From positions 40,581 through 104,580 of the forward strand of contig CADANC010000005.1 of the NCBI GenBank assembly GCA_902789225.1: a stretch of DNA of 64,000 bases, read 5' to 3'. The stretch is from an uncultured Erysipelotrichaceae bacterium. Lineage in GTDB: Bacteria > Bacillota_I > Bacilli_A > RF39 > UBA660. The position numbers and the translations under genes are program-made. Shown here one piece after another: positions 17,173 through 27,332 of this stretch. Under the pieces are notes generated by a model, which was given only the letters and a program-made list of their open reading frames with translations, did no database searches and had not been told where the DNA came from. Numbering within the stretch: the stretch's first letter is position 1; each line of letters starts with the position of its first letter.

Positions 17173-18526
17173 AGAGTTTTCATCATTTAGAGATCCTTCA
17201 GGCTACATATATTATGAAAATAATAAAGTATATAGATATATAGATAAATCATATTTTAAAGAATATGATTATTTAATGTCATCAGGATTATATGAAGAAT
17301 TACTAAAAGAAAACTTAATTATTTCACATAAAGAAGTAGAGAGAAATGAAAATCATATATTATTAGAAGTTGACAAAGTACCATATATATCTTATCCATA
17401 TGAATGGTCATTTAATGAATTAAAAGATGCAGCATTATTAACCTTAAAGATTAATTTAATTAGTCTAAAGTATAATATGATATTAAAAGATGCTACAGGA
17501 TATAATGTTACTTTTATAAATAGTAGACCTATATTTATAGATACTTTATCTTTTATGTCATATGAAGAAGGTACTCCTTGGGGAGCATATGGTCAATTTA
17601 GTCGTCATTTCATTGCTCCATTATTATTAATGAAAAATGTAGATCCAAGGTTAAATAATATGTTAACTAACTATATAGATGGAATACCACTAGATATCGC
17701 AACAAATATGTTAAAAGGTAGAGGAGGAATGACAGCATATCTTCATTTAAAGTTACAAAATAAATCTATACAAAAACATAATTTAGATGGTCACAAAGAA
17801 ATAAAAGAAGTAAAAATACCTAAAGATTCAATTATTAATTTAATGAAGATGATAGAAAGACAAATAACTAAACTTGAATTAAAAAAGAATTCTACTGAAT
17901 GGTCTAATTATTATGAAAATACTAATTATAATGATAATTCTTTTAATAAAAAAATAGATACTATAAATGAATTAGCAGCTAATTGTAAATTAAATAAAAA
18001 TGATATTATCTACGATATAGGTGGAAATGATGGACTATTCTTAAGAAAATTAAAATTTAATAATGACAAAGTATTATTTGATATAGATTATAATTCGATA
18101 GATAAAAGCTATATAGAAGCAAAAGAGAATAATGACAATATTTTATCTTTAGTATTAGATTTAAATAATCCATCTAGTGATATAGGATTTAGTAATAATG
18201 AAAGAAAAAGTTTTATATCAAGAGCAAATTCAAAATTAACATTAGCTCTTGCTATAATTCATCATTTATCTATTTCAAATAATTTACCATTTAATATGAC
18301 TGCAGACTTTTTTAGTAAAGTTACAAAATATCTTATAATAGAATTTGTACCAAAAGAAGACTCTCAAGTTCAAATATTATTAAATTCGAGAGAGGATATA
18401 TTTCCTAATTATGATATAGATCATTTCAAAGAAGCATATAAAGAGTATTTCCAAATAATAAAAGAAATAAAAATAGAAGAATCAAAAAGAACAATATTCT
18501 TAATGGAGAGAAAAGATGAAAAATAA
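17159..18526 (+). CDS. SAM-dependent class I methyltransferase, long form
   Basis: A 455-residue protein. The C-terminal half has the class I methyltransferase motif I (YDIGGNDGLFLRKL, near residue 284), a following acidic loop (LFDIDYN), and an ALAIIHHLSISNNLP segment typical of motif IV/V. A C-terminal YLIIEFVPKED strand completes the fold. The N-terminal 230 residues form a separate domain with conserved aromatic and acidic residues (RPIFIDTLSF, PWGAYGQFSRHF). Its acceptor substrate is not deducible. Context with the FDPGTGS protein and the membrane sulfatase-like enzyme suggests cell-surface glycan modification. The start overlaps the small gene; an 11-base overlap joins the next gene. 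Confidence 0.8.
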   Translation: MKKNREFSSFRDPSGYIYYENNKVYRYIDKSYFKEYDYLMSSGLYEELLKENLIISHKEVERNENHILLEVDKVPYISYPYEWSFNELKDAALLTLKINLISLKYNMILKDATGYNVTFINSRPIFIDTLSFMSYEEGTPWGAYGQFSRHFIAPLLLMKNVDPRLNNMLTNYIDGIPLDIATNMLKGRGGMTAYLHLKLQNKSIQKHNLDGHKEIKEVKIPKDSIINLMKMIERQITKLELKKNSTEWSNYYENTNYNDNSFNKKIDTINELAANCKLNKNDIIYDIGGNDGLFLRKLKFNNDKVLFDIDYNSIDKSYIEAKENNDNILSLVLDLNNPSSDIGFSNNERKSFISRANSKLTLALAIIHHLSISNNLPFNMTADFFSKVTKYLIIEFVPKEDSQVQILLNSREDIFPNYDIDHFKEAYKEYFQIIKEIKIEESKRTIFLMERKDEK

Positions 18527-20075
18527 ACTAGCTAATATTTTTACTCAATTAGCACCATATTTAATAATAGTATTCTATAATTTCTTTTTATTTAATCATA
18601 ACTTCAAAATAAATGGAGATGAATTTGAAATACTTTTCTATGAAATTATAATAATGTCTTCAATAATATGTTTGCTTATATTCTTAGAAAAGGCTCTATT
18701 AAAAAAACATATTAAAGATAATAATTTAATAACATTAATCCAAATCGCAACAGCAGCAGGTTATATAACAAATTCATTTATTAGAGCAATCTTAGTATTT
18801 TTAATATTTTATTTAATAATGAATAAATCAAGTGAAAACTTCATATTATTTTCAAAATTATTTAATACTTTTTGTTCTATTTTGTTAGGAATATTAGTTA
18901 TTTATAATGCCTCATTTTCCATATATAAAGGAACATCTTATAAAGATAGAGTAAATATATATAATTATGATTATAAAATAGATGTAGATAAATCAACTGA
19001 ATCACCTAATATATACTGGATACACGTTGATGAAATGACTAATTTTGATTTTGTAGAAAAATACTATGATGTGGATTTATCTGAGATAAGGAAATATTTA
19101 AAAGATAATAACTTTGTAACAAATGAAAAAGCTAATTTCATGGGAGGAAATCATACTTACCTTAGTTTACTAAGTATGTATTCACCACATTTCTACGATG
19201 AGTATTTTAAATATTACTTAGATGATTTAGCTGATAAGAATATAAATGGAGGATTAACTGAATATACCTGTGACTACAATGATATAACAAATAAAAGACT
19301 AGATAATGAGTTATTAAAATCTTTAAAAAGAAAAGATTATACTACTATTCAAATTAATGAATTTAATCAATATAGTTCTCTAAAAACAGATTATTTATTT
19401 GATATAAGAGAAAACTCTATAGATGATAATTATTTATATTTTGAAGATTTAAAAGAATATAAAAATAACGATTATATAAAATATATTAGAGGTGTAAGAA
19501 TAAATACTTATACAAAACTTAATGAAAGCAGATTTCTAGGAAAAAAAGAAAAATATGATGATATAGATATATCAAAATATAAATACTTAAATGAAGTAGA
19601 TAATCATGAAATAAAAAAGATAATTAAAAGCTTAGACTTAAGTAAAAAAATCAAGTCAGATAAGAACTTTATATTTATTGATTATAATCTAAGTCACTTA
19701 GATTGGAAATTTGATAAATCTGGAAACTATATAGATGAATCAAAATTTAGAGATTTAGATAGTTATGGAAATAATTATGAGTATTCTACAAAAGTATTAA
19801 TTGATCTAATTCAATATATTAAGGATAATGACAAAGATCCAGTAATAATTATAGAATCAGATCATGGAATACATAATAAAGGAATAGATGAAATGAAATA
19901 TTATTTCAAAGCAAATAATAAAGAAGTAGAAGAAATGAGACATTCTACATTCAGTAGTTATTACATACCAAAAAAATATCAAAATGGGGATGAAAAGTAT
20001 TTAGAAAACCCTTTAAATATATCTAGGTACATAGTAAATAACTATGTTGGAAATAACTATGAATATATAAAATAA
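18516..20075 (+). CDS. Membrane-anchored sulfatase/alkaline-phosphatase-superfamily protein
   Basis: A 519-residue protein with four or so N-terminal membrane helices (residues 1-140) and an external catalytic domain. Metal-site motifs of the superfamily are visible: WIHVDEM near 168 at the domain start, a nucleophile-region GGNHTYLSLLSM whose Thr is the likely catalytic residue, SHLDWKFD, and ESDHGIH near the end. The layout resembles LtaS-like and phosphoethanolamine-transferase-like enzymes that move or remove charged groups on surface polymers. The exact reaction is not known. It is the third gene of a coupled trio. Confidence 0.8.
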   Translation: MKNKLANIFTQLAPYLIIVFYNFFLFNHNFKINGDEFEILFYEIIIMSSIICLLIFLEKALLKKHIKDNNLITLIQIATAAGYITNSFIRAILVFLIFYLIMNKSSENFILFSKLFNTFCSILLGILVIYNASFSIYKGTSYKDRVNIYNYDYKIDVDKSTESPNIYWIHVDEMTNFDFVEKYYDVDLSEIRKYLKDNNFVTNEKANFMGGNHTYLSLLSMYSPHFYDEYFKYYLDDLADKNINGGLTEYTCDYNDITNKRLDNELLKSLKRKDYTTIQINEFNQYSSLKTDYLFDIRENSIDDNYLYFEDLKEYKNNDYIKYIRGVRINTYTKLNESRFLGKKEKYDDIDISKYKYLNEVDNHEIKKIIKSLDLSKKIKSDKNFIFIDYNLSHLDWKFDKSGNYIDESKFRDLDSYGNNYEYSTKVLIDLIQYIKDNDKDPVIIIESDHGIHNKGIDEMKYYFKANNKEVEEMRHSTFSSYYIPKKYQNGDEKYLENPLNISRYIVNNYVGNNYEYIK

Positions 20076-20084
20076 TTATTTTTG

Positions 20085-20113
20085 TTGCAAAAACTTAAGA
20101 AATATATTATAAT
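20085..20113 (+). promoter_or_regulatory. Promoter of rpsO
   Basis: TTGCAA (20085-20090), a 17-base spacer and TATAAT (20108-20113). Confidence 0.75.
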
Positions 20114-20164
20114 TTACTTACTGCTATTACCAGGTAATGGAATCTTCCGACCTTTACTTAGTAA
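20114..20164 (+). promoter_or_regulatory. Possible S15 autoregulatory leader
   Basis: The rpsO leader can fold as a junction. A closing stem TTACT/AGTAA (20114-20118 with 20160-20164) encloses an ATTAC/GTAAT hairpin (20126-20138) and a short GGA/TCC hairpin (20139-20147). Ribosomal protein S15 controls its own mRNA through three-way or pseudoknot structures in several bacteria. This reading is from short stems only. Confidence 0.4.
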
Positions 20165-20194
20165 TTAGTGAATTATTAGAAAGGAAGTGTAACA

Positions 20195-20464
20195 ATGGCT
20201 TTAACAAAAGAAGAAAAAGCTAAGATAATCAAAGAGTTTGGTAAAAACGAAAATGATACAGGTTCTACAGCAGTTCAAATTGCTATTCTAACTCAAGAAA
20301 TTAATACATTAACTGATCATTTTAAAGAACATAAACATGATTATCATTCAAATCGTGGACTTTTAAAGAAAGTTGGACAAAGAAAAAGCTTATTAGCTTA
20401 CTTAGAAAGAACAAACATCCAAGAATATCGTGAAGTTATTAAAAAATTAGGATTAAGAAAGTAG
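20195..20464 (+). CDS. rpsO: 30S ribosomal protein S15
   Basis: An 89-residue protein of normal length that binds the three-way junction of the 16S central domain early in 30S assembly. It carries the hallmark sequence [18 protein letters not shown], the [16 protein letters not shown] segment and a terminal GLRK. The ATG has AAGGAAGTG upstream. The order rpsO-pnp is standard in Firmicutes and beyond. A terminator separates the two genes here, so pnp is probably read by partial readthrough. Confidence 0.98.
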   Translation: MALTKEEKAKIIKEFGKNENDTGSTAVQIAILTQEINTLTDHFKEHKHDYHSNRGLLKKVGQRKSLLAYLERTNIQEYREVIKKLGLRK

Positions 20465-20492
20465 ACACAATTTTTTAGTGTCTATTTTTTTT
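20462..20492 (+). terminator. Terminator between rpsO and pnp
   Basis: A 7-bp stem (20462-20468 with 20478-20484) and a run of eight T. Only 21 bases remain before the pnp start, too little for a separate promoter. Confidence 0.85.
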
Positions 20493-20513
20493 GAAAAGAG
20501 GAAAGGAAATAAT

Positions 20514-22733
20514 ATGGAAAAATTCGAATTAGACTTTCATGGAAGAAAAATAATAGTTGAACATGGAGAATTAGCTAAACAAGCAACTGGATCTGTATTA
20601 GTAAGATATAATGATACAGTAGTTTTAACAGCTGCAGTAGTTAATAAAAATGTTAATTTATTATCTGATTTCTTTCCATTAACAGTTAATTATCAAGAAA
20701 AATTATATTCAGTTGGAAAAATACCTGGAGGATTTATTAAAAGGGAAGGAAGACCTAGTGATGCAGCAACTCTAGCAGCTCGTATGATAGATAGACCTAT
20801 GCGTCCATTATTCCCAGAAGGATTTAAAAATGAAGTACAAATCATTTCAACAGTACTTTCAGTTGATCAAGATTGTTCACCTGAATTAACTGCTATGTTA
20901 GCTTCATCTCTAGCAGTATCTATTTCTAAAATACCATTCAATGGTCCAATTGCTGGAGTAAAAGTAGGTAGAATAGATGGAGAGTTCATTATCAATCCTA
21001 CACCTGAAGAATTAGAAAAATCAGATATAGACTTAACAGTAGCAGGAACTAAAGATGCTATTAATATGGTTGAATCAAGTGCTGATCAAGTAGATGAAGA
21101 AACAATGTTAGAAGCATTAATGTTTGGTCATGATGCAGTAAAAGAACTTATTGCATTTGAAGAAGAAATTATTGATGCTATCGGAGAAGAAAAAATGGAG
21201 TATGAAACTCTAACTCCAGATGAAGATTTAATTGCTAGAGTAACTGAAATGTCATCAGCTAGAATGGATGAAGCATTAAGAATAAAAGATAAACTAGAAA
21301 AATATAATGCAATTGATGAATTAAAAGAAGAAGTAACTAATACTTTCATTGAAGAAAATGAAGAAACAATGAACGAAGATGAATTAAAAGAATTAGTTGC
21401 TAAAGTTAATATGGTATTATCTGATGTAGAATACAAACTATTTAGAAGTATCGTAGTAAAAGAAGGAAAAAGAGCAGATGGTAGAAAAATGGATGAAATT
21501 AGACCATTATCTACAGATATAGATTTATTACCTAGAACTCACGGTAGTGCATTATTTACTCGTGGAGAAACACAAGCACTATCTACAACAACTCTAGGAG
21601 CTCTAAATGAACATCAAGTAATTGACGGTCTAGGTTTAGAAGATCAAAAGAGATTTATGTTACATTATAATTTCCCACAATTTTCAGTAGGAGAAACAGG
21701 AAGATATGGTTCACCTGGTAGAAGAGAAATAGGACATGGTGCATTAGGAGAAAAAGCACTAGCTAGAGTAATCCCATCTGAAAAAGAATTCCCATATACA
21801 ATCAGAGTTGTATCAGAAATTCTAGAATCAAACGGATCATCATCTCAAGCATCAATTTGTGCTGGATGTATGTCACTAATGGCTGCAGGAGTTCCAATTA
21901 AAGCTCCGGTTGCAGGAATTGCTATGGGATTAATTACTCATGAAAATGACTATACAATATTAACTGATATTCAAGGTATGGAAGACCATTTAGGAGATAT
22001 GGACTTTAAAGTAGCCGGAACTAGAGAAGGAATTACTGCACTTCAAATGGATATTAAAATCAAAGGAATTACAAAAGAAATTCTAAAAGAAGCATTAGCT
22101 CAAGCTAAAAAAGCAAGATTACAAATATTAGATGTTATTGCTGATCAAATTCCAGAACCTCGTAAAGAAGTATCTAAATATGCTCCTAAGATGGAAACAT
22201 TTACAATTGATCCACTTAAAATTAAAGATGTTATTGGTAAAGGTGGAGAAACAATTACTAAGATTATTTGCGAAGCATCAAATGTAACTGAAGTAACTAA
22301 TGTAAATGCTGTAAAAGTAGAATTAGAAGATGATGGAACTGTAATTATCTATCATCAAGACAAAGATATAATTGATAAAACACGTAAGATGATTGAAGAT
22401 ATTACACGTGAAGTTGAAAAAGGAAAAATCTATGAAGCAAAAGTAATTCGTATAGAAGAATATGGATGCTTTATTGAATTATGGCCTGGTTGTGAAGGTA
22501 TGGTACATATATCTCAACTAGCTCATGAAAGAGTAAACAAAGTAGAAGATGTAGTTCACGTTGGTGATGAAATCTTAGTAAAAGCTTTAGGAAAAGATAA
22601 GAAGGGAAGAGAAGATTTCTCTCGTAAAGATGCCTTACCTAAACCAGTAAGAAAAGAGAAAAAAGAAGAACCAACTGAAGAAAAAGTTGAAGAAAAAATA
22701 GAAGAACCTGTTGAAGAGACAGTTGAAGAATAA
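20514..22733 (+). CDS. pnp: Polyribonucleotide nucleotidyltransferase (PNPase)
   Basis: A 3'-5' phosphorolytic exoribonuclease and RNA-degradosome component, 739 residues. Two RNase PH-like domains flank a helical domain. The second PH domain has the active-site region ([12 protein letters not shown] and the [20 protein letters not shown] stretch). A KH domain ([15 protein letters not shown]) and an S1 domain ([20 protein letters not shown], ending FSRKDAL) follow. A Glu/Lys-rich tail ends the chain. The ATG at 20514 with AGGAAAGG upstream is the natural start; longer in-frame reading would run into the terminator. Confidence 0.97.
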   Translation: MEKFELDFHGRKIIVEHGELAKQATGSVLVRYNDTVVLTAAVVNKNVNLLSDFFPLTVNYQEKLYSVGKIPGGFIKREGRPSDAATLAARMIDRPMRPLFPEGFKNEVQIISTVLSVDQDCSPELTAMLASSLAVSISKIPFNGPIAGVKVGRIDGEFIINPTPEELEKSDIDLTVAGTKDAINMVESSADQVDEETMLEALMFGHDAVKELIAFEEEIIDAIGEEKMEYETLTPDEDLIARVTEMSSARMDEALRIKDKLEKYNAIDELKEEVTNTFIEENEETMNEDELKELVAKVNMVLSDVEYKLFRSIVVKEGKRADGRKMDEIRPLSTDIDLLPRTHGSALFTRGETQALSTTTLGALNEHQVIDGLGLEDQKRFMLHYNFPQFSVGETGRYGSPGRREIGHGALGEKALARVIPSEKEFPYTIRVVSEILESNGSSSQASICAGCMSLMAAGVPIKAPVAGIAMGLITHENDYTILTDIQGMEDHLGDMDFKVAGTREGITALQMDIKIKGITKEILKEALAQAKKARLQILDVIADQIPEPRKEVSKYAPKMETFTIDPLKIKDVIGKGGETITKIICEASNVTEVTNVNAVKVELEDDGTVIIYHQDKDIIDKTRKMIEDITREVEKGKIYEAKVIRIEEYGCFIELWPGCEGMVHISQLAHERVNKVEDVVHVGDEILVKALGKDKKGREDFSRKDALPKPVRKEKKEEPTEEKVEEKIEEPVEETVEE

Positions 22734-22763
22734 AAGTAAGTTCATTTGAATTTACTTTTTTTA
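22733..22763 (+). terminator. Terminator after pnp
   Basis: A long stem (22733-22744 with 22747-22758, one G-U pair) followed by a T-run. Confidence 0.85.
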
Positions 22764-22780
22764 TTCTTTTATGATATATT
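22751..22780 (+). promoter_or_regulatory. Probable promoter
   Basis: TTTACT (22751-22756), 18 bases, then TATATT (22775-22780) with an upstream TGA extended element. It overlaps the tail of the preceding terminator. Confidence 0.5.
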
Positions 22781-22797
22781 AAAATAGGTGATATCAT

Positions 22798-23634
22798 ATG
22801 AGTAATTTAAATGATTTTTATAATAATAACTCAAATGGAAATAATAACAATAATACCAATAACACAGATTCTATTAATGACTTTTTTAATACAAGCCCAA
22901 ATCAAGAATTAGAAATAGAAGATACTAGAAATCTAGTAGATGCTCCCGATTTAAATTATAAAAAAGAAATAGATAATAAACCTAGTAGGCAAATTAATGA
23001 TAATTCTAATATTATAAATCAAAATAATCTGCCAAATGCAAGATTTGAAAGAGAATATCATTTTGATGATGGCTCAGATAAAAAAAATATCATTAAAAAT
23101 ATCATTTTAATTTCAATAGTAATAATAGTAGGATTTTTCCTTGTATACAATTATAGCGGAGTAAGAGATACATCTCCACAACAAGAAACTCCAGTAGAAG
23201 AACCTACACCAGTAGAGCCAACTCCTCAACCAGAGCAAAGTACTCCAGCAGCACAAGATCAACCAGTAGTACAAGAAGATGGAACAATAACACATCAAGA
23301 AGATGAAGTATATTTAGAAGTAAGTACATCAAGAATGATAAGTGGATCAGGCATAGAACAAATAGGAAAGGAACAATTTTATAAAACAGATATTAATAGA
23401 GAAATTAATAGTAATGGAGTAAGCTTTATTATTAAAAAAGTAAATAATAAAGGAGTCACAATAGTATTAAATACTGAATTAATTGATACAACTTCATCAG
23501 TAGGCTGTAAAAAAAGTCTTTGTACTGTAGGAACTGAAATTACTCTAGATGGAAAAATAACAGTTATTTTTGAAACTCCAGGAAAAGAAAACAAAATAAA
23601 TTATAGTTTTAATGTCTATAATATTAGATATTAA
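22798..23634 (+). CDS. Single-pass membrane protein with Asn-rich cytoplasmic head
   Basis: A 278-residue protein of unknown family. Residues 1-95 are low-complexity and Asn/Asp-rich (NNNSNGNNNN type runs), with no signal peptide. One membrane helix follows at about 102-122 (IILISIVIIVGFFLVYNYSG). A Pro/Glu/Gln-rich stalk (about 125-165) leads to a compact C-terminal domain of about 100 residues of likely beta-sandwich type, containing a close cysteine pair (CKKSLC). The topology is N-inside, C-outside. An AGGTGAT ribosome site precedes the ATG. It has its own promoter and terminator. Confidence 0.75.
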   Translation: MSNLNDFYNNNSNGNNNNNTNNTDSINDFFNTSPNQELEIEDTRNLVDAPDLNYKKEIDNKPSRQINDNSNIINQNNLPNARFEREYHFDDGSDKKNIIKNIILISIVIIVGFFLVYNYSGVRDTSPQQETPVEEPTPVEPTPQPEQSTPAAQDQPVVQEDGTITHQEDEVYLEVSTSRMISGSGIEQIGKEQFYKTDINREINSNGVSFIIKKVNNKGVTIVLNTELIDTTSSVGCKKSLCTVGTEITLDGKITVIFETPGKENKINYSFNVYNIRY

Positions 23635-23659
23635 ACCCAAGAAAAACTTGGGTTTTTTT
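23633..23659 (+). terminator. Rho-independent terminator
   Basis: A 9-bp GC-containing stem (23633-23641 with 23646-23654), an AAAA loop and a T-run; a textbook terminator. Confidence 0.92.
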
Positions 23660-23686
23660 GTCAAAAAAAACTATTTATAGTATACT
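23658..23686 (+). promoter_or_regulatory. Promoter of smc
   Basis: TTGTCA (23658-23663), a 17-base spacer and TATACT (23681-23686), 20 bases before the smc start. Confidence 0.75.
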
Positions 23687-23705
23687 ATATATGGTGAAAT
23701 AATAT

Positions 23706-26648
23706 ATGTATTTAAAAGAGATAGTAACAAGTGGTTTTAAATCTTTCGCAGACAAGATAGATGTAAAACTAGATAATGATATTACCTGTATAGTTGGGCC
23801 AAATGGCTCAGGAAAAAGTAATGTAGTAGATGCAGTTCGTTGGGTATTAGGAGAACAAAGTGTTAAATCTTTAAGAGGATCTAATTCAATGCAAGATGTA
23901 ATTTTCTCAGGATCTAAAACAAGAAATCCATTAAATGTCGCATCAGTAGAATTAATTTTTGATAATACGGATCATTATATAAATATTCCATATACAGAAA
24001 TATCTATTAAAAGAAGAATATATCGTAGTGGTGAAAATGAATATTTTCTAAATAATGAAAAATGTCGATTAAAAGATATAACTGATGTATTAACTGATTC
24101 ATCTATAGGAAAAGAATCTTTTAATATAATATCTCAAGGTGAAGTAGATAGAATATTATCAAATTCATCATCTGATAGAAGAACAATTATTGAAGAAGCA
24201 GCAGGTGTATTAAAGTATAAAAAAAGAAAAGAAGAAGCTCTTAAAAAATTAGATAAAACTCATATTAATTTAGATAGAGTAAATGATATAATTACTGAAT
24301 TATCTGCTCGTTTAGGTCCACTACAAGAACAAAAAGAAAAAGCATCTATTTATTTAGAAAATAAAGAAGGCCTAGACAAATATGAAATAGCACTAACTAC
24401 TTATGATATAGATAATTTAAATTATTTATTAAAAAATTCAAAAGAAAAGAAGGAATCAATAGAAAAAGAAATAATAAATTTATCATCTTCTAATACAAAA
24501 GAAGAAGTAGAAGGAATATCTAAATCAAATAAATTAACTTCTTTTCAAAATGAATATAATAACTTACAAAAAGAATTAGTAAGAATAAGTAGTAAAGTTG
24601 AAACTTTAAATGGACAAAAAATTCTCTTAGAAGAGCAAAGAGCCCATAATAAAGAAGAGGATGAGTTACAAGAAAGATTAAGAAATATAATAGATAAAAA
24701 ATCAAAAATACAAGCAAATATAGACGTAGAAAATACAAAGATAAAGAATTTGTCTGATGAAAGAAAAAGTATAGATGAAAAATCTAATAAGTTAGATAAT
24801 GATTTAAATAATTTAAAAATAGAAAGTAATAATCTAAATAATGATTATAAAAGGTTAGATAGAGAAACTATTAATTTAACTAATAAGATAGATAGTTTAA
24901 AAAGAGAAATTGAAGAAGGAGGAGAACTACCTAGAGCAGTAAAAGAAGTATTAAATACAACTTCTCTTTCTGGAATAATTAATACTATTTCAAATGTTAT
25001 AGACATAGATGAAGCATATTATAAATGCCTAAATGTCGCAACAAGTACCAATAAAAATTATATTATTACAGCTGATGATAATGCTGCTAAAAAAGCCATT
25101 AAGTATTTGAAAGATAATAATTTAGGTAGAGCAACTTTCTTCCCATTAAATGTAATTAAAGAAAGAACAATTGATAAAGAAACATATTCTTTAATAGAAA
25201 AAGATCCTAACGTAGTAGGTATATTATCTGATCTATTATCTTATAATAAAAAATATGAAAATATTATAAAAAATCAATTTGGTAATATTATAATTTGTAA
25301 GAACCTAGATAGTGCTAATAATATATCTCATAAGATTAATAATAAGTATAGAATTATTACTCTAGAAGGAGACCAAATAAACATAGGAGGATCTCTAACA
25401 GGAGGATCTCTATATCAAAATAGAACACTAATTACTATTAAACAAGAATTAAATAATTATAATGATAGACTAAAAATGATAAATGAAGAAAAAGACTCTA
25501 TCCAAGAATTAATCAAGAAAAAAGATATAGAAGTAGCTGAAAAACAAGAAGAAGTATTTACTTTCTTCAAAGAAAAAGCTCATATAAATGAAGAGATAAA
25601 TGAACAAAATAAAAAGTTAGAAAGATTAATGAGCTCTTTAAAAGAAGAAGAAAACAACTTATCTAATTTAGAATCAATCTCTAATAACAAGATAGATGAA
25701 AAAGAAACTAAATTAATAGAAGAATATAATGAAACTATTTCTGAAAAAGAAAAGATAGAATTGAATATCTCAAAATTATCCAAAGAAATATTTAATCTAA
25801 AAGATGAAATAGAAAAAATAGAAGCAAATAATAAAGAAAAGAACTCTAAACTAAAAGACTTAGAAAAAGAGAATAATAAACTAGAGTTAGATATTAATAA
25901 ATATGATATGAGAATAGAATCTTTATTGGAAGTTTTAAATGAATATGAAATATCATATGAAAAAGCAACTCTAAACTATCATTTAGATATTGATCCAGAA
26001 GATGCTAGAGAAAAAATAAAAAAATATAAAGAGAATATTAGAAAAATAGGAATGGTCAATTTAGATTCAATTGAAGAATTTGAAGAAGTTAATACTAGAT
26101 ATACATATTTAAATCAACAAAGAGAAGATTTAATAAATGCAGAAAACACACTTCTAGAAATAATGAATGATATGGATGAAGTGATGAAAGTAGAATTTAA
26201 AAAGACTTATGAAAATATCAATATTGAATTCCAAAAAGTATTTAGAGATTTATTTGGTGGAGGAAAAGCATCTTTAGAATTAACTGATAAAGATAATATA
26301 TTAGAAACAGGAGTAGATATAATTGCATCTCCACCAGGAAAAAAATTAACTACAATATCACTATTATCAGGAGGAGAAAAAACTCTAACAGCAATATCTT
26401 TATTGTTCGCAATATTAAATGTAAAAACAATTCCATTCTGTTTATTTGATGAAGTAGAAGCTGCTCTTGATGAGGCTAATGTAGAAGGCTTTGGTAATTA
26501 CTTAGAAAACTATAAAGGCAAAACACAATTCTTAATAATTACACATAAAAAGAAGACTATGGAATTTGCAAAGACTTTATATGGAATAACTATGCAAGAA
26601 TCAGGCGTATCAAAACTAGTAAGTGTTAATTTAGAAGAGAATAAATAA
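23706..26648 (+). CDS. smc: Chromosome partition protein Smc, short-arm form
   Basis: The condensin ATPase that organises and segregates the chromosome with ScpA/ScpB. At 980 residues it is about 200 shorter than B. subtilis Smc and near Mycoplasma sizes. The N-terminal head has the Walker A GPNGSGKSNVVDAV (near residue 32). Two coiled-coil arms (about 165-395 and 585-800) flank the hinge (about 400-580, with GGSLTGGS). The C-terminal head has the signature LLSGGEKTLTAISLL and the Walker B FCLFDEVEAALDEANV. Both heads and the hinge are intact; the missing length is in the coils. No scpA or scpB is seen in the window. Confidence 0.95.
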   Translation: MYLKEIVTSGFKSFADKIDVKLDNDITCIVGPNGSGKSNVVDAVRWVLGEQSVKSLRGSNSMQDVIFSGSKTRNPLNVASVELIFDNTDHYINIPYTEISIKRRIYRSGENEYFLNNEKCRLKDITDVLTDSSIGKESFNIISQGEVDRILSNSSSDRRTIIEEAAGVLKYKKRKEEALKKLDKTHINLDRVNDIITELSARLGPLQEQKEKASIYLENKEGLDKYEIALTTYDIDNLNYLLKNSKEKKESIEKEIINLSSSNTKEEVEGISKSNKLTSFQNEYNNLQKELVRISSKVETLNGQKILLEEQRAHNKEEDELQERLRNIIDKKSKIQANIDVENTKIKNLSDERKSIDEKSNKLDNDLNNLKIESNNLNNDYKRLDRETINLTNKIDSLKREIEEGGELPRAVKEVLNTTSLSGIINTISNVIDIDEAYYKCLNVATSTNKNYIITADDNAAKKAIKYLKDNNLGRATFFPLNVIKERTIDKETYSLIEKDPNVVGILSDLLSYNKKYENIIKNQFGNIIICKNLDSANNISHKINNKYRIITLEGDQINIGGSLTGGSLYQNRTLITIKQELNNYNDRLKMINEEKDSIQELIKKKDIEVAEKQEEVFTFFKEKAHINEEINEQNKKLERLMSSLKEEENNLSNLESISNNKIDEKETKLIEEYNETISEKEKIELNISKLSKEIFNLKDEIEKIEANNKEKNSKLKDLEKENNKLELDINKYDMRIESLLEVLNEYEISYEKATLNYHLDIDPEDAREKIKKYKENIRKIGMVNLDSIEEFEEVNTRYTYLNQQREDLINAENTLLEIMNDMDEVMKVEFKKTYENINIEFQKVFRDLFGGGKASLELTDKDNILETGVDIIASPPGKKLTTISLLSGGEKTLTAISLLFAILNVKTIPFCLFDEVEAALDEANVEGFGNYLENYKGKTQFLIITHKKKTMEFAKTLYGITMQESGVSKLVSVNLEENK

Positions 26649-26675
26649 AAATGAGGACTATATAGCCCTCATTTT
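26648..26675. terminator. Bidirectional terminator between smc and def
   Basis: A 9-bp stem (26648-26656 with 26667-26675) with A- and T-rich flanks serves the convergent smc and def genes. Confidence 0.75.
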
Positions 26676-27206
26676 ATCTTTATTTTTAAAAGGATTCTTT
26701 TTATCAATATGATCAAAGAACATAATTCCATTTAAATGATCAAGCTCGTGTTGGAAAACAACAGCTAATTCTTCTCTTCCACGTACTTCTATTTTGTTTC
26801 CATCTCTATCATATGCTTCCATAGTAACTCTAGCATATCTAGGAACTATACCTTCAACATATCTATTAACACTTAAGCAACCTTCTCCTTCTTCAACATA
26901 AATTAATTCTTGAGAATTAGACTTGATTTTTGGATTAACTAATACATAGGTATCAAATTTACCTTCTTCATATTCATGAACAACAACATAGTATCTTTTT
27001 AAAATACCAATTTGTACAGCACTTAATCCCATACCAGGTCTTAATTTATATTTCTCAGATAATTCAGGAGTTTGACTATTTTTAAGATATTCAATCATAT
27101 TATCAATAGCTTTTTGATCTTCTTTAGATAAAGGAAAGGTAACTTCTTCACTTTTCTTTCTCAATGTTTTATCATTTTCATCTAGTATATCTGCCATTTT
27201 TAACAT
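26658..27206 (-). CDS. def: Peptide deformylase
   Basis: A metalloenzyme that removes the formyl group from new proteins, 182 residues, the size of type II (Gram-positive) deformylases. The three motifs are present: GMGLSAVQIG (motif 1, Ser at a usually Ala position), EGCLSV (motif 2, metal-binding Cys) and HELDHLNG (motif 3, two metal-binding His and the catalytic Glu). The start is preceded by GAGGGGTG. It is transcribed alone from a consensus promoter. Confidence 0.97.
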   Translation of the reverse strand: MLKMADILDENDKTLRKKSEEVTFPLSKEDQKAIDNMIEYLKNSQTPELSEKYKLRPGMGLSAVQIGILKRYYVVVHEYEEGKFDTYVLVNPKIKSNSQELIYVEEGEGCLSVNRYVEGIVPRYARVTMEAYDRDGNKIEVRGREELAVVFQHELDHLNGIMFFDHIDKKNPFKNKDKMRAI

Positions 27207-27232
27207 AGGTTACACCCCTCTCAAACATTGAT

Positions 27233-27261
27233 ATTATACCTATATTTCTTTTAATTGTCAA
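27233..27261 (-). promoter_or_regulatory. Consensus promoter of def
   Basis: On the minus strand TTGACA (27261-27256), a 17-base spacer and TATAAT (27238-27233): both hexamers are perfect. Confidence 0.88.
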
Positions 27262-27332
27262 TTTACGATGATTTTACTAAGAGTTTTTATATAATTATAA
27301 AATTAATGATATATTATTAATAAGGTGAAAAT

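Noticed and set aside
16962..17186. Minus-strand Phe/Leu-rich frame
   Set aside because: It is the shadow of the 54-residue FDPGTGS gene, which has an AGGAGGG ribosome site and a coherent topology.
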